DNA of 64,000 nucleotides from Heterobilharzia americana (lineage: Eukaryota > Platyhelminthes > Trematoda > Strigeidida > Schistosomatidae): contig OX104129.1 in assembly GCA_944470555.2 (NCBI GenBank), positions 83,288,820 through 83,352,819 of the forward strand, read 5' to 3'. The position numbers and the translations under genes were made by a program. The notes under the pieces were generated by a model. That model made no database searches and was not told the DNA's origin. It worked only from the letters and a program-made list of their open reading frames with translations. Below are positions 11,050 through 21,779 of this stretch, piece by piece (the first letter of the stretch is position 1; each line of letters begins with the position of its first letter).

Positions 11050-11560
11050 TAAAGAAAGACGTTACCGACATAGATTTGTGTTATCAGTATATGGATGATA
11101 CACTTCTATCGATTCAAACACAAAACGCTTCAATAACGCCAGTCAAACAGTTAATTTTACAAAATTGCTTCAACGTAATAATTCTCTTCATTTCCTTGAT
11201 GTCCTCAGCAAAAGAAGACAAAACACAGTCCTCTGAAAACAAGTGTATATACGAAGACGACAAAGACACAGTATACTCACTTCCTCACCATCGTATCAAC
11301 CAAGTACAAATGAAATATTATCACATGATTAGTGTTTACACAAAGATTTATCTACTCTGAGGAATATGTCGAGAAACAATTACAAGTCTTCAAGCATATT
11401 TCAAAGGAAAACGAACATCTAGAGAAGTTTATAAAAGTAAACATCACTCGTAGTAATCAAAAACACGAATTGACAAGTGTGTAGGCAAAAACTTATATTT
11501 GTACATATGTAATTTTGAGGAGACACTCACAACATCTATCCAGAACAATAAACAGAATGT
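11050..11560 (+). mobile_element. Penelope-like reverse transcriptase fragment
   Basis: Contains YMDDTL, a YxDD-type reverse transcriptase active site. Across frameshifts come FLDVLSKRRQNT, a VYIRR-like stretch and SLHKDLSTLR, matching the order (VDD, then LPFLD, then VYRKPT, then RA) of Penelope-like reverse transcriptases. Two or more frame changes are needed, so it is a pseudogene. The same fragment is repeated in the right arm. Assignment to PLE rather than another RT type is from motif order only. Confidence 0.55.
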
Positions 11561-11564
11561 TTTA

Positions 11565-12410
11565 CTCTAGATGAATAGGAGTGAATATAGAGAAGACGAA
11601 GGTGATGAAGATACCCAACCAACAACACCAGCATCAGCAGCAGCAACAACAAGCTCCAATCATCATCGTTGGGAGAAACCTAAAGGAAATAGCCTCCTTC
11701 ACCTATCCAGGCAGCACCGTTTCAACTACAGGTGGCACAGGCACAGACGAGGACGTCAAAGTCAGAATCGGAAAAGCAAGACAGGAGTTTAATAGACTGA
11801 AATCAGTGTGGAGATCTTCTGAACTCGGCTTGTGGAACAAGATCCGCATTTTGAACACCAACACCAGTCAAGTCAGTGCTTCTGTATAGTGCAGAGAGTT
11901 GGCGATGCTTTACGAAAGGCATTTCCAACAAACGACAGACACTGATCAACAACTGCCACCTACGCTGACTCGTTACTCAAGATCAGATGGCCAGAATAAT
12001 AAGAATAAGCAAGAGGGAACTCACTGTGGCTGGCAACGAACCGACGAAGCAAGAACCTATCACTCAACAAATATGCACTGGAAGGAAGTGGAGATGGGTT
12101 GCGTTGGGTTGGGTTGGGTTGGGTTGGGTTGGGCATACACTGAGAAGACCGACTGGGGACATGACGCAACAGGCCAGGCACTCGAGTGGAACTCACTCAG
12201 ATGGGAAGCGACGAGTTGGGCATCTGAGGTGAGGGTGACATGGAGGAGATGGTGTGAGGAAGAAATGAGAGGTTGTTGGCTGTCGTGTTGCCAGGTTGAA
12301 AAGATTTCAGAGAAGAGAGTGGAATGGAGACGTGCTATTGAAGCGGTATGTTCCATTAGGAAGGAACCCAAGAGACAAATGTTGAATAATAATTCACTCA
12401 AGATGTATAT
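11565..12410 (+). mobile_element. RTE-clade retrotransposon 3' fragment with TTGGG array
   Basis: Encodes in pieces the conserved C-terminal region: IEKTKVMKIPNQ, a Gln-rich run, GRNLKEIASFTYPGSTVST, GTDEDVKVRIGKARQ, then shifted frames for ITQQIC...RKWRW, VTWRRWCEEEM and VEWRRAIEAVCS. The normal WIGH box is expanded by a (TTGGG)6 array at about 12103-12132. It is very similar to copies at 14250-15100 and 20700-21545, which share the same GCG interruption before the array, so these three are recent relatives or products of segmental duplication. Confidence 0.85.
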
Positions 12411-12741
12411 GCCTATACTTTAATAGCCAACCATTGTTCAGCTGGGGATTTAAGGACGCCTTACCTTATTTCAGCTCATCATCATCATCATCATCATCCA
12501 TACACCAATTCAAATGTTCCTGTGGAACAAGTTATATACCACACACTATTAGATATAGTCATCTCAGGGTAAGTGAATATCTACCGGCATGATTTGTAAA
12601 TGTTGAGATCAAGTGTATTAGAAGTTTTATCTACTGGCACATCTGATAGATATATGACATGAAAGAGATGTTAGTGTAGTTTTCACTGTGTCTCAACAAT
12701 GTGCCATTCGTTAATGCATTCTCCATATAGCAGAAACTGTA

Positions 12742-13907
12742 GCTATAAGATCAACTGGGATTTAACTGTGTATTTAAGGAGAATAAGGCCAAACCCAGGT
12801 AAAGGCTAAAAGTGAAATGTAGTTTGGAGTGGATCCAATAAGATTTTTTTTTATCGGTGACGTTTACTTGTTAGTATCAAACAGAAATATGATGGAGACT
12901 AATCTGTTGGTAGGTATAGTAATCACTAATATATTAGTATTATTGCTATGTGTAATAACAATAATGTTAATTGTTCGACATCGAATTTATGAAGGAAAAT
13001 GGATTTTTAGTTAGTATATCAGGGAGAAACTAAATAAACCTTCGAAGTCAGTATTTATAATGATGGACATACAGTACGAAGAGAATCTTGATTTTCACGT
13101 TGCTTATCTCTGTGTTAAAGTTAGAAAGGTAGTAGAATAAACACCTGAAACAAGCTGAAGCGAAAACTGATCAGCAAATTGAGCGGAGAAATATTTGTTT
13201 TCTATTAAATCTTCGTCATTCGCTCTATACTTATATTATACAGGTTTTGTATCCAATAATATAATACAATTTTATGTATTAAAAGTCAAATATGAACGAA
13301 GAATATGCTTCTCAGTAACTCCTCATGAGGTTCAACACTTATAACAGTTTTGTGTAGGATGCATTTAGGATTGCATATGCAAGTATAATTTAAATTCGAT
13401 TCTTTAAGGCTGTGTAACTTATATATAAGGATATCAATTGTTGTGATAGGTAAACTTTGCCAATCGACTGATGATCAAATGTATGAGGAAGGCAAAGCGA
13501 TAATAATGTCCCAGAATCCACATTTTATCGATTAAATGAGTGATTAGTACCAAGAATGATGACATGAATTTACCTATAGGTGACAATGGAGTGAATAAGT
13601 CACCAGAAGACGGTTAATATATGAAACGATTAACATAATCACAGTAGTAATAATGCACACACAAAAAATCCTAATAGGAATTTTAAGAAGGGAGGAAAGT
13701 CTAGTTAAAAACAATAAGATTATTAATAATAGTAGCAGTTTTATTATTTATCTTAAAAAAAGAAGAAAAGAAAAGAGAGGAGGAAAAGGGGAAGATTAAG
13801 GAAGAAACAAAAAGTTTGAGGGACTACCGTTTACTCAGTGGAGAGTCAAGGGAGCATTAGGCTTCGAAAGTGTTCCATTTGAATATAAAGTTAAAGCTAC
13901 ACAGATA
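12742..13907. other. Spacer of the inverted repeat, with a small membrane-type frame
   Basis: About 1.17 kb of unique-looking sequence between the arms. The frame at 12829-13014 (plus, 61 codons) would encode a peptide with a hydrophobic stretch LVGIVITNILVLLLCVITIM followed by basic RHRIYEGK. That could be a membrane-anchoring exon or chance in AT-rich DNA. The right part (13690-13810) is purine-rich. Nothing else is recognised. Confidence 0.4.
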
Positions 13908-14249
13908 CAGATTCTGCTATATGGAGAATGCATTAACGAATGGCACATTGTTGAGACACAGTGAAAACTACACTAACATCTCTTTCATGTCATATATCTA
14001 TCAGATGTGCCAGTAGATAAAACTTCTAATACACTTGATCTCAACATTTACAAATCATGCCGGTAGATATTCACTTACCCTGAGATGACTATATCTAATA
14101 GTGTGTGGTATATAACTTGTTCCACAGGAACATTTGAATTGGTGTATGGATGATGATGATGATGATGATGAGCTGAAATAAGGTAAGGCGTCCTTAAATC
14201 CCCAGCTGAACAATGGTTGGCTATTAAAGTATAGGCATATACATCTTGA

Positions 14250-15100
14250 GTGAATTATTATTCAACATTTGTCTCTTGGGTTCCTTCCTAATGGAACATA
14301 CCGCTTCAATAGCACGTCTCCATTCCACTCTCTTCTCTGAAATCTTTTCAACCTGGCAACACGACAGCCAACAACCTCTCATTTCTTCCTCACATCATCT
14401 CCTCCATGTCACCCTCACCTCAAATGCCCAACTCGTCGCTTCCCATCTGAGTGAGTTCCACTCGAGTGCCTGGCCTGTTGCGTCATGTCCCCAGTCGGTC
14501 TTCTCAGTGTATGCCCAACCCAACCCAACCCAACCCAACCCAACCCAACCCAACCCAACCCAACGCAACCCATCTCCACTTCCTTCCAGTGCATATTTGT
14601 TGAGTGATAGGTTCTTGCTTCGTCGGTTCGTTGTCAGCCACAGTGAGTTCCCTCTTGCTTATTCTTATTATTCTGGCCATCTGATCTTGAGTAACGAGTC
14701 AGCGTAGGTGGCAGTTGTTGATCAGTGTCTGTCGTTTGTTGGAAATGCCTTTCGTAAAGCATCGCCAACTCTCTGCACTATACAGAAGCACTGACTTGAC
14801 TGGTGTTGGTGTTCAAAATGCGGATCTTGTTCCACAAGCCGAGTTCAGAAGATCTCCACACTGATTTCAGTCTATTAAACTCCTGTCTTGCTTTTCCGAT
14901 TCTGACTTTGACGTCCTCGTCTGTGCCTGTGCCACCTGTAGTTGAAACGGTGCTGCCTGGATAGGTGAAGGAGGCTATTTCCTTTAGGTTTCTCCCAACG
15001 ATGATGATTGGAGCTTGTTGTTGCTGCTGCTGATGCTGGTGTTGTTGGTTGGGTATCTTCATCACCTTCGTCTTCTCTATATTCACTCCTATTCATCTAG
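14250..15100 (-). mobile_element. RTE-clade retrotransposon 3' fragment (mirror copy)
   Basis: Minus-strand mirror of the fragment at 11565-12410, with identical frames for IEKTKVMKIPNQ, GRNLKEIASFTYPGS and GTDEDVKVRIGKA. The long plus-strand open frame across it is an antisense shadow kept open by the CCCAA repeat. Confidence 0.85.
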
Positions 15101-15104
15101 AGTA

Positions 15105-15610
15105 AAACATTCTGTTTATTGTTCTGGATAGATGTTGTGAGTGTCTCCTCAAAATTACATATGTACAAATATAAGTTTTTGCCTACACACTTGTCAATTC
15201 GTGTTTTTGATTACTACGAGTGATGTTTACTTTTATAAACTTCTCTAGATGTTCGTTTTCCTTTGAAATATGCTTGAAGACTTGTAATTGTTTCTCGACA
15301 TATTCCTCAGAGTAGATAAATCTTTGTGTAAACACTAATCATGTGATAATATTTCATTTGTACTTGGTTGATACGATGGTGAGGAAGTGAGTATACTGTG
15401 TCTTTGTCGTCTTCGTATATACACTTGTTTTCAGAGGACTGTGTTTTGTCTTCTTTTGCTGAGGACAACAAGGAAATGAAGAGAATTATTACGTTGAAGC
15501 AGTTTTGTAAAATTAACTGTTTGACTGGCGTTATTGAAGCGTTTTGTGTTTGAATCGATAGAAGTGTATCATCCATATACTGATAACACAAATCTATGTC
15601 GGTAACATCT
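15105..15610 (-). mobile_element. Penelope-like reverse transcriptase fragment (mirror copy)
   Basis: Mirror of 11050-11560, with YMDDTL on the minus strand at the start. It has the same frameshifts as the left copy, so the damage predates the duplication of the arms. Confidence 0.55.
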
Positions 15611-15645
15611 TTCTTTAATAATCCGTTTTCTGGTATCTATAAAAA

Positions 15646-16383
15646 TATATTTAGGAAAGGGATTTTATATGAATCTGTGGGTTTTGATGGGAAATAAAAA
15701 TTTAGAATTTGTGAATAAATTGCCTGAAACAGTGTGTAGTGATGACCCTACAATCACGAAGTAAGTGTTCATCATAAAGTGACATCATGTCGTTTCGTTC
15801 TGGAGTGGGACTTCTTGATGGTGCAAATCCATGACCCTATCAAATTTTGATCTCAGGCATCTCACTAATGACCACTTGATATCATTTCAGTGATCAATCT
15901 AAACTGAGTTGAATATCTTTCAAATTATGATCATATTCATTATCTAATCATTGAATCATTGTGATATAAATCTTTATTACACAATGAAATATTTTAAGTG
16001 TTTCCAGACAAGACAAATTAACAATAAGAAGAGAAGTATACTGTGATAATGTTTGAACCTTTACTGTATAGGTTACAAGAAAAGCATTCACCATTATCAT
16101 GATTTTCGACTTCAATCAATTATATATTCTTTGAAAAAAAATCTCAAAATCAGAAATAGATAACTTTTAGAAGTGTATAAGAAAAATTCAGTAAAATAAT
16201 ATAATATCAGCAGAAATAAAGCAAGAAAAATGCAGTTTTATTTTTATTATACTACTTATTAACTCACTCTTTGAACCGGTTATTTTATATAGTGTTCAAT
16301 GTTCATGTGAATAGAATTGTTTTAATGAATCAATTAATAATTATCATACTTACATTGAAACATATATGTATTTAAATGAATCC

Positions 16384-16417
<34 letters not shown>

Positions 16418-16725
16418 TTTAATTGGCAAAATTATTCATTAATGAAGTGATATGCTAGTAATAACATGTAATTTCTTAGTCGAAAGGTGAATTGTACAAG
16501 TGTGTTATTATGATTTAATGAATATTGAACAAATCATTCAGTTTCAATGTTCAATAGTGATTATTATAGTCAATTGTTTAATTATCTTTATTATTCCACT
16601 GAAAGTTAATTCATTTTTGATTGCATAAAATGTTGATCTGTTATTAAACATAGATGAATTATACACTGTAGATAGGTTAAGGCACTTGGTATTCTTACGT
16701 TCATTGTTACAATACACAGATAATG
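15646..16725. other. AT-rich 3' flank of the 588-codon gene; (AT)n tract
   Basis: No gene recognised. A perfect (AT)n run occupies about 16386-16415. The stretch next to 16726 presumably holds the end of the transcript from the minus-strand gene. Confidence 0.5.
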
Positions 16726-16731
16726 TTTATT
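16726..16731 (-). promoter_or_regulatory. Candidate polyadenylation signal AATAAA
   Basis: TTTATT on the plus strand, so AATAAA on the minus strand, about 65 bases beyond the stop codon of the minus-strand membrane-protein gene. Position and sequence are typical, but AATAAA is common by chance in DNA this AT-rich. Confidence 0.45.
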
Positions 16732-16796
16732 TGTTTATATGTGATAGATATGGAGGGGAGTAAGAGAAAGAAAGAGTATTTTCATGTTTCTTTAAG

Positions 16797-18563
16797 TTAA
16801 TTCACATGTGCAGGTTTCCGTATGACACCTACACATGGTTCACCTACATGATTGAATGCGCTAGATCTTACCATGTCTGAATCATTTTCTTCAATATCAA
16901 TTGAGGGGATAGTTTTCACACCATTAAACTGTACATCAGTAGGATAACGATGTACTATTGTTGAGAAATTTGATGGTTGTTGAAAAGTGATTAAATCCTC
17001 TGGTCTAGTGGATAAGTTTTCATCCTGCTTCAAAGGTTGATGAAGTTGTTGTTGAGCTATAGGAATCGGTCGATTATTCGTCAGTGGTGTAGATGCATCA
17101 TTATGTTGTAACTGTTGCTGCTGTCGACCTGATAGTGACTGATTTTGATTAGACTTCTTCATTTGACACATAACTTTCCTACGTGTTCCATCACCATAAC
17201 ATACACTGTTACGTGAATGTCTGCTTAGAGAGCCAGCATGAGACATTCCGTTTTTACCTTCAGAATGATTCGATGGCGCCGGACTTGTAGAACCATTTTG
17301 ACATTGTAGTAATAATCCACGTTGTGTTGAACTAATTGAACCACGTGAAGGTACTGGATAGATGGTTATTAGGCCTGAAGTATCATTATAAGAGGCTATA
17401 GGTCCACCAGAAATGGGATAACCTGATAACTGGGCATACTGTGGCCCTAAAGCTGAGTATGAAATGGGGATATTTTGTAAACCCGTTTGTGGGTCACATG
17501 TGCTCATATTACTCGCTGTCATAACAATATTATTCATGCTGGCTGTTTCACTTGGCAAATGAGTTATCCCATAATGTCTAGGCGATTGATCAGTAATGAA
17601 TAGGGGAGATACTTGACTCATACTTACTTTACCATTCATCTGACAGAAAGAAGGTGATGGATGTGGTTCTTTGCAGATGCTTGCCTGCGATGATCGTGGT
17701 ATTCGTTTCTTATAGTATTGTGGACCTCTTCTCAGTCGAATGCATAGAGTTAGAGATGTCAGTGCAAAGACTACACACATGAAACTAATCAAAGCACATG
17801 CAACACGTGAAATAACCAACTGCATATAAAGTTCTCGATTTTGACGTTCAGCTTTGGTTAATGCCACAGTTGTTGCTGAAGTACCAGCTATATTACTAGC
17901 ATTTTCCTGCTTCTGTATATTGGAATTTACTTCATGTAAATTTATTGGACATTGTTTACGTAGACAAAGAACATGTTGAGGCATTAAAACTAACTGTTCA
18001 GAAACCAATGGATTGATCAATTCAAGTTTCAATTGTTTATCTGGACGTAGAACAGCCATTAAATTCAAATCACCTACACGATCAGCAAGAAAAAAGTAAC
18101 GTGCATCATTTGCCAATTGTTTTGGTTGACCAATACCAATATCTTCAGCACGTATCAACTGATCTAGACGTTCTAAGTCAATTAAAGACGCTGACCATTC
18201 TTTATTGATATGTTTTAATTCTTTTTCAGCTTGATTCACTTCATCATTATCATCATCATTACTGGCATAATTATCACGATGATCATAGGATGAAGTTGGT
18301 ACTATTCGACCATTTAATAATTGTAGTCGTGTACACGCTGAAGCATGTCCATATGCATCTAAACTTGATGTCGGTGGTGATGTTAACCATGCATAAGTGA
18401 TATTACACTGACCTAAGCGTCGAAAACCAGCTTGTCCTAATATTGTATATGAATCAGCTGGTAATACACGACGTGAACGAGATGAATACAAATTACAATT
18501 TACATTGAAAATAATGCTGTAAAATGATACAGTTGTGATTAAAACAAAATTGTTTAAATACAT
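16797..18563 (-). CDS. Uncharacterised single-pass membrane protein, 588 aa
   Basis: One uninterrupted frame of 588 codons, by far the longest here and not made of repeats. The N-terminus (MYLNNFVLITTVSFYSIIFN, then VNC) is a good signal peptide; the dibasic site RSRR at about 29-32 could be a pro-protein cleavage site. The ectodomain (about 25-248) has cysteines at 53, 77, 200 and 205, enough for two disulfides, an NIT sequon at 54 and an acidic stretch near 102-108. A membrane helix spans about 249-275 (ACALISFMCVVFALTSLTLC) followed by RLRRG. The cytoplasmic tail of about 310 residues is rich in Ser, Asn, Gln and Pro with a QQQQLQ run, so probably disordered. ATG at 18563 is chosen because the signal peptide follows directly. 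I do not recognise the family. A receptor-like or adhesion role is only an inference from topology. Extra exons cannot be excluded. Confidence 0.85.
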   Translation of the reverse strand: MYLNNFVLITTVSFYSIIFNVNCNLYSSRSRRVLPADSYTILGQAGFRRLGQCNITYAWLTSPPTSSLDAYGHASACTRLQLLNGRIVPTSSYDHRDNYASNDDDNDEVNQAEKELKHINKEWSASLIDLERLDQLIRAEDIGIGQPKQLANDARYFFLADRVGDLNLMAVLRPDKQLKLELINPLVSEQLVLMPQHVLCLRKQCPINLHEVNSNIQKQENASNIAGTSATTVALTKAERQNRELYMQLVISRVACALISFMCVVFALTSLTLCIRLRRGPQYYKKRIPRSSQASICKEPHPSPSFCQMNGKVSMSQVSPLFITDQSPRHYGITHLPSETASMNNIVMTASNMSTCDPQTGLQNIPISYSALGPQYAQLSGYPISGGPIASYNDTSGLITIYPVPSRGSISSTQRGLLLQCQNGSTSPAPSNHSEGKNGMSHAGSLSRHSRNSVCYGDGTRRKVMCQMKKSNQNQSLSGRQQQQLQHNDASTPLTNNRPIPIAQQQLHQPLKQDENLSTRPEDLITFQQPSNFSTIVHRYPTDVQFNGVKTIPSIDIEENDSDMVRSSAFNHVGEPCVGVIRKPAHVN

Positions 18564-19029
18564 TTTAGAAAGTGATTGTGTTGCCTTTCAGTTGAGATGT
18601 AAGCTTCACTCATTCATGATAGTACTATACACACTACTGAAATCAGTAATATTCAATAATATTAGTATGACAATCCTCTTTGAATTAGAAGTAGTATATG
18701 GTAGTTGTTCAAAATGTATCCGTAATTAAAACATTTTTATTTGTATGTAATACTACTAATATACTGAATTTAATGATATGTGCATAGTTTTTCAATACTT
18801 TTCTAGTCGATTATATTGGTGATATGATGACTGCAAATGCTTCTGCTTTATTCTGATTGGTTACTAAATACTGAGATGTGATTGGTTGGAAAATAGACAA
18901 ATGTAAATTGGCTTTTTTTTCATTATATTTTGTCTAGATTGAACACATCATAACATTGTTACGTGCTCCCCTAGTGTCAAAATTTGTTACCATCTAAGGA
19001 CATACAAAATAGCATTTCAACAGACAAAG
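18564..19029. other. 5' flank of the 588-codon gene
   Basis: AT-rich and stop-rich. It should contain the 5' untranslated region and promoter of the minus-strand gene, but I see no clear TATA box at a sensible distance and no recognisable trans-splice acceptor context beyond generic pyrimidine stretches. Confidence 0.4.
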
Positions 19030-19192
19030 CACCATATAACTACATACCCTTTATGATGATACTTGTGTCATCCCGTCGCTGATTGGAACGAATTCATCGG
19101 TCTCTCTTGGCAGATGTCCTCCTGCGTGGATGCTTCGATATTGCCTTTCATTTTTATTGTCTTGTAGTGATGGGTAGTTGCTAGCAGTGGAA

Positions 19193-19235
19193 TCCAGGAT
19201 ATGTGTTTCGCTCCACTGGGGACTCGTCAGCCGGA
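19193..19235 (-). ncRNA. Diverged SM-alpha hammerhead
   Basis: On the minus strand: UCCGG/CUGGA stem I (one G-U), core CUGACGA, GAAA present. Stem II has a mismatch or bulge (UCC CCAGU GGA with an extra G) and stem III is nearly unpaired. Core bases are kept but the helices are weak; activity is doubtful. Confidence 0.5.
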
Positions 19236-19483
19236 CTTACCTGTCTCTCAGTGAGCCATGTTGTTTCCACTAAGACACAAAATCCAGGATCGATAGTTTC
19301 AAATAATAGTGCCTTATCAGGCAGGCCACTTAGGTGCAATGACTGCTTCTTGTGCAATGAGTATGGCTTTTATTGTATCGTTGATTGGATCGAGTTTATC
19401 GGTCTGTATTGCCAAAGGACCTCCATGTGGTCCTAGGTCCAAGTCTCAGTGAGAACAATGTATTTCACTGGGAGATAGGTACA

Positions 19484-19530
19484 TCGAGCTGACGAGTTCC
19501 AAACAGGAGGAAATATGTCTATTGGATTCC
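19484..19530 (+). ncRNA. Diverged SM-alpha hammerhead
   Basis: Core CUGACGA at 19489 and GGAAA downstream with a GUC cleavage triplet, but the pair closing stem II is lost (G opposite G) and stem I matches poorly. Probably inactive. Confidence 0.45.
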
Positions 19531-19590
19531 CTTGAAAGTTACTATTCATTATTACTATATACACTTTGATGAGAATAATATAATTAGAGT

Positions 19591-20690
19591 GTGACTCAAT
19601 CGGGAAATTTTGCCATGGTCTCTGGTTCATGTGTTCTATTTGACGGTATGAATAGCACTAAGATTGTTAGCATAAAATGAGCACCATTAATCTCACCAAA
19701 AGGCATGAGGATTTGTAGACTACGCACTTCATTCATCAATGATTTCTAACCAAATTGATTTGTATATTGATGACTATACAACTACTGAAATTCTGTAATA
19801 ATTTGGCACTAATAGCTGAACTAAAAAATCTGTTAAGCAAATAAATAATCTAAATTACCGTCAATAGTATGGTTCAAATGGTCACAAAAGTTGTAAAAGT
19901 CAACATATGATGGAGAAGATTAGAAATATTCTGCATAAACAGTTATACAACTTGAAAATGCTTTTCATTTGTTTATGTAGTCAGTACTGATGGAATCATC
20001 TAGACTAGTGATGTAACATACAAAAGAATAATTTAAAGTTTAGAGTACACTCATTTTAGTTGGCTTATTAGCAGATTAACAGAATATACCAGTTATATCT
20101 ATCACATCATCAAAATTCAATAAATCAAAGCGAATTATTAATCTCTCAACTAGCGTTTTAAGCTCATCAGAAATGAAGGTGTTAGATAATAGTCTTAACT
20201 TCAACATAGTGATCAATAAACTGAAACTTAAGACATCAACCTATAAAAATTCATCACATTATTTCCAGTATATGAGATAGTTCTAGCCAAGGAATGAATA
20301 CACAATGTGGTAACAGAAAGATAACAAAAGAAAATGAAATTAAACTTATTATATATATTTTGAAGAACAAAATGATCACTAAATCAAACAAAGGTAACTT
20401 AAAGGTGGTATTGTAACGACCAGCTACCGGCTTGATTTCTGTCTAGCCTATAGGTATGCTATTGTAGGATAGCGCATAGAACAGTATACGTTCAGCAGTG
20501 ACTACGAGAAATTAGGAGCGAAAAATGATTCAGCAAGTAAAGTACTAAACATATTTGAAATATCAACAGAGTTTGTTTGAGTCGTGTGATGTGTTTCTGC
20601 AACACATTATGAACAATCTGGTCACATACACACACACAAGTACATGCAAAATATATGAAAAATTAATAAGTTAAGGGGTATGGGTAATTT
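19591..20690. other. No recognisable feature
   Basis: AT-rich DNA with a short (AC)n run near 20624-20638. No gene or repeat family recognised. Confidence 0.45.
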
Positions 20691-20693
20691 ATA

Positions 20694-21545
20694 CTGAGTC
20701 TAAGAAGTTGACAGAAGAGGCAGCGAAGGAAGACAGGACTTCAAGTGAACCTAGAGAAGACAGAGGTGATGAAGATACCCAACCAACAACACCACCAGCA
20801 ACAGCAGCAACAACAAGCTCCAATCATCATCGTTGGGAGAAACCTAAAGGAAACAGCCTCCTTCACCTATCCAGGCAGCACCGTTTCAACTACAGGTGGC
20901 ACAGGCACAGACGAGGACGTCAAAGTCAGAATCGGAAAAGCAAGACAGGAGTTTAATAGATTGAAATCAGTGTGGAGATCTTCTGAACTCGGCTTGTGGA
21001 ACAAGATCCGCATTTTGAACACCAACACCAGTCAAGTCAGTGCTTCTGTATAGCGCAGAGAGTTGGCGATGCTTTACGAAAGGCATTTCCAACAAACGAC
21101 AGACACTGATCAACAACTGCCACCTACGCTGACTCGTTACTCAAGATCAGATGGCCAGAATAATAAGAATAAGCAAGAGGGAACTCACTGTGGCTGACAA
21201 CGAACCGACGAAGCAAGAACCTATCACTCAACAAATATGCACTGGAAGGAAGTGGAGATGGGTTGCGTTGGGTTGGGTTGGGTTGGGTTGGGTTGGGCAT
21301 ACACTGAGAAGACCGACTGGGGACATGACGCAACAGGCCAGGCACTCGAGTGGAACTCACTCAGATGGGAAGCGACGAGTTGGGCATCTGAGGTGAGGGT
21401 GACATGGAGGAGATGGTGTGAGGAAGAAATGAGAGGTTGTTGGCTGTCGTGTTGCCAGGTTGAAAAGATTTCAGAGAAGAGAGTGGAATGGAGACATGCT
21501 ATTGAAGCGGTATGTTCCATTAGGAAGGAACCTAAGAGACAAATA
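20694..21545 (+). mobile_element. RTE-clade retrotransposon 3' fragment with TTGGG array
   Basis: A third copy of the subfamily seen in the inverted-repeat arms, starting slightly further upstream (LTEEAAKEDRTSSE context, then NLEKTEVMKIPNQ). It has the same GCG interruption and (TTGGG)6 in the WIGH box, and ends RRHAIEAVCSIRKEPK followed by an AATAATAAT tail. It is frame-shifted within the 3' part. Confidence 0.85.
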
Positions 21546-21585
21546 ATAATATACTGAGTGATGATCGATGGTGAAATAAGAATTT

Positions 21586-21660
21586 CGATCACGGTCGGAT
21601 TTGAACCAGTAATTGCTAGGTTTCCGACCGGACACTCTACCAAATGAACTACGAAGTCTG
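21586..21660 (-). repeat. tRNA-like sequence (possible tRNA pseudogene or SINE head)
   Basis: The minus strand reads TAGTTCATTTGGTAGAGTGTCC, a good A-box and D-arm, followed 27 bases later by GGTTCAAATCCGACC, a B-box and T-arm. The anticodon stem (CCGG with CCTA) and acceptor stem pair poorly, so a working tRNA is unlikely. It differs from the boxes of both hammerhead families. Confidence 0.5.
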
Positions 21661-21779
21661 ACTGCTAACTAGATTCCCATTTCATTTCAATCACCAATAG
21701 TTTTCCCTGAATACAGTGTGAATTCCTGTTGGCCTTACTCTCGGCATTCTACAGTAGGCCAATTCAATTTACTTACGAG

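Larger units (their letters stand above)
11019..12741 (+). repeat. Left arm of a 1.7-kb inverted repeat
   Basis: From ATTTTTATAGATACTAGAAA to the block CATTCTCCATATAGCAGAA, this arm matches the reverse complement of 13908-15645 almost base for base. The arms contain the same PLE and RTE fragments, and their encoded peptides differ at single positions (for example an Met/Leu change in the 94-codon frame). Visible differences are scattered substitutions and a TTGGG array with 6 units here and 10 in the other arm. Confidence 0.9.
13908..15645 (-). repeat. Right arm of the 1.7-kb inverted repeat
   Basis: Reverse complement of the left arm from CTATATGGAGAATGCATTAA to TTTCTGGTATCTATAAAAAT. Its TTGGG array (CCCAA on this strand, about 14513-14562) has 10 units. 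Near-identity of arms that consist of dead elements implies recent duplication, gene conversion between arms, or a read or assembly artefact. Confidence 0.9.
19030..19590. repeat. SM-alpha SINE pair in opposite orientations
   Basis: 19040-19270 is a minus-strand copy: tail (CGTCGCTGATTGGAACGAAT), GCTAGCAGTGGAATCCAGG, then a hammerhead. 19330-19545 is a plus-strand copy with a B-box-like AGGTCCAAGTCTCAG near 19434 and a second hammerhead at 19484-19530. Both ribozymes carry CUGACGA cores, which fit CUGANGA. Confidence 0.65.

Noticed and set aside
12103..12132. TTGGG repeats as interstitial telomere sequence
   Set aside because: The schistosome telomere repeat is TTAGGG, and this array lies at a defined codon of an RTE element.
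14246..14707. 153-codon plus-strand frame in the right arm of the inverted repeat
   Set aside because: It is antisense to an RTE C-terminal region and is prolonged by the CCCAA repeat.
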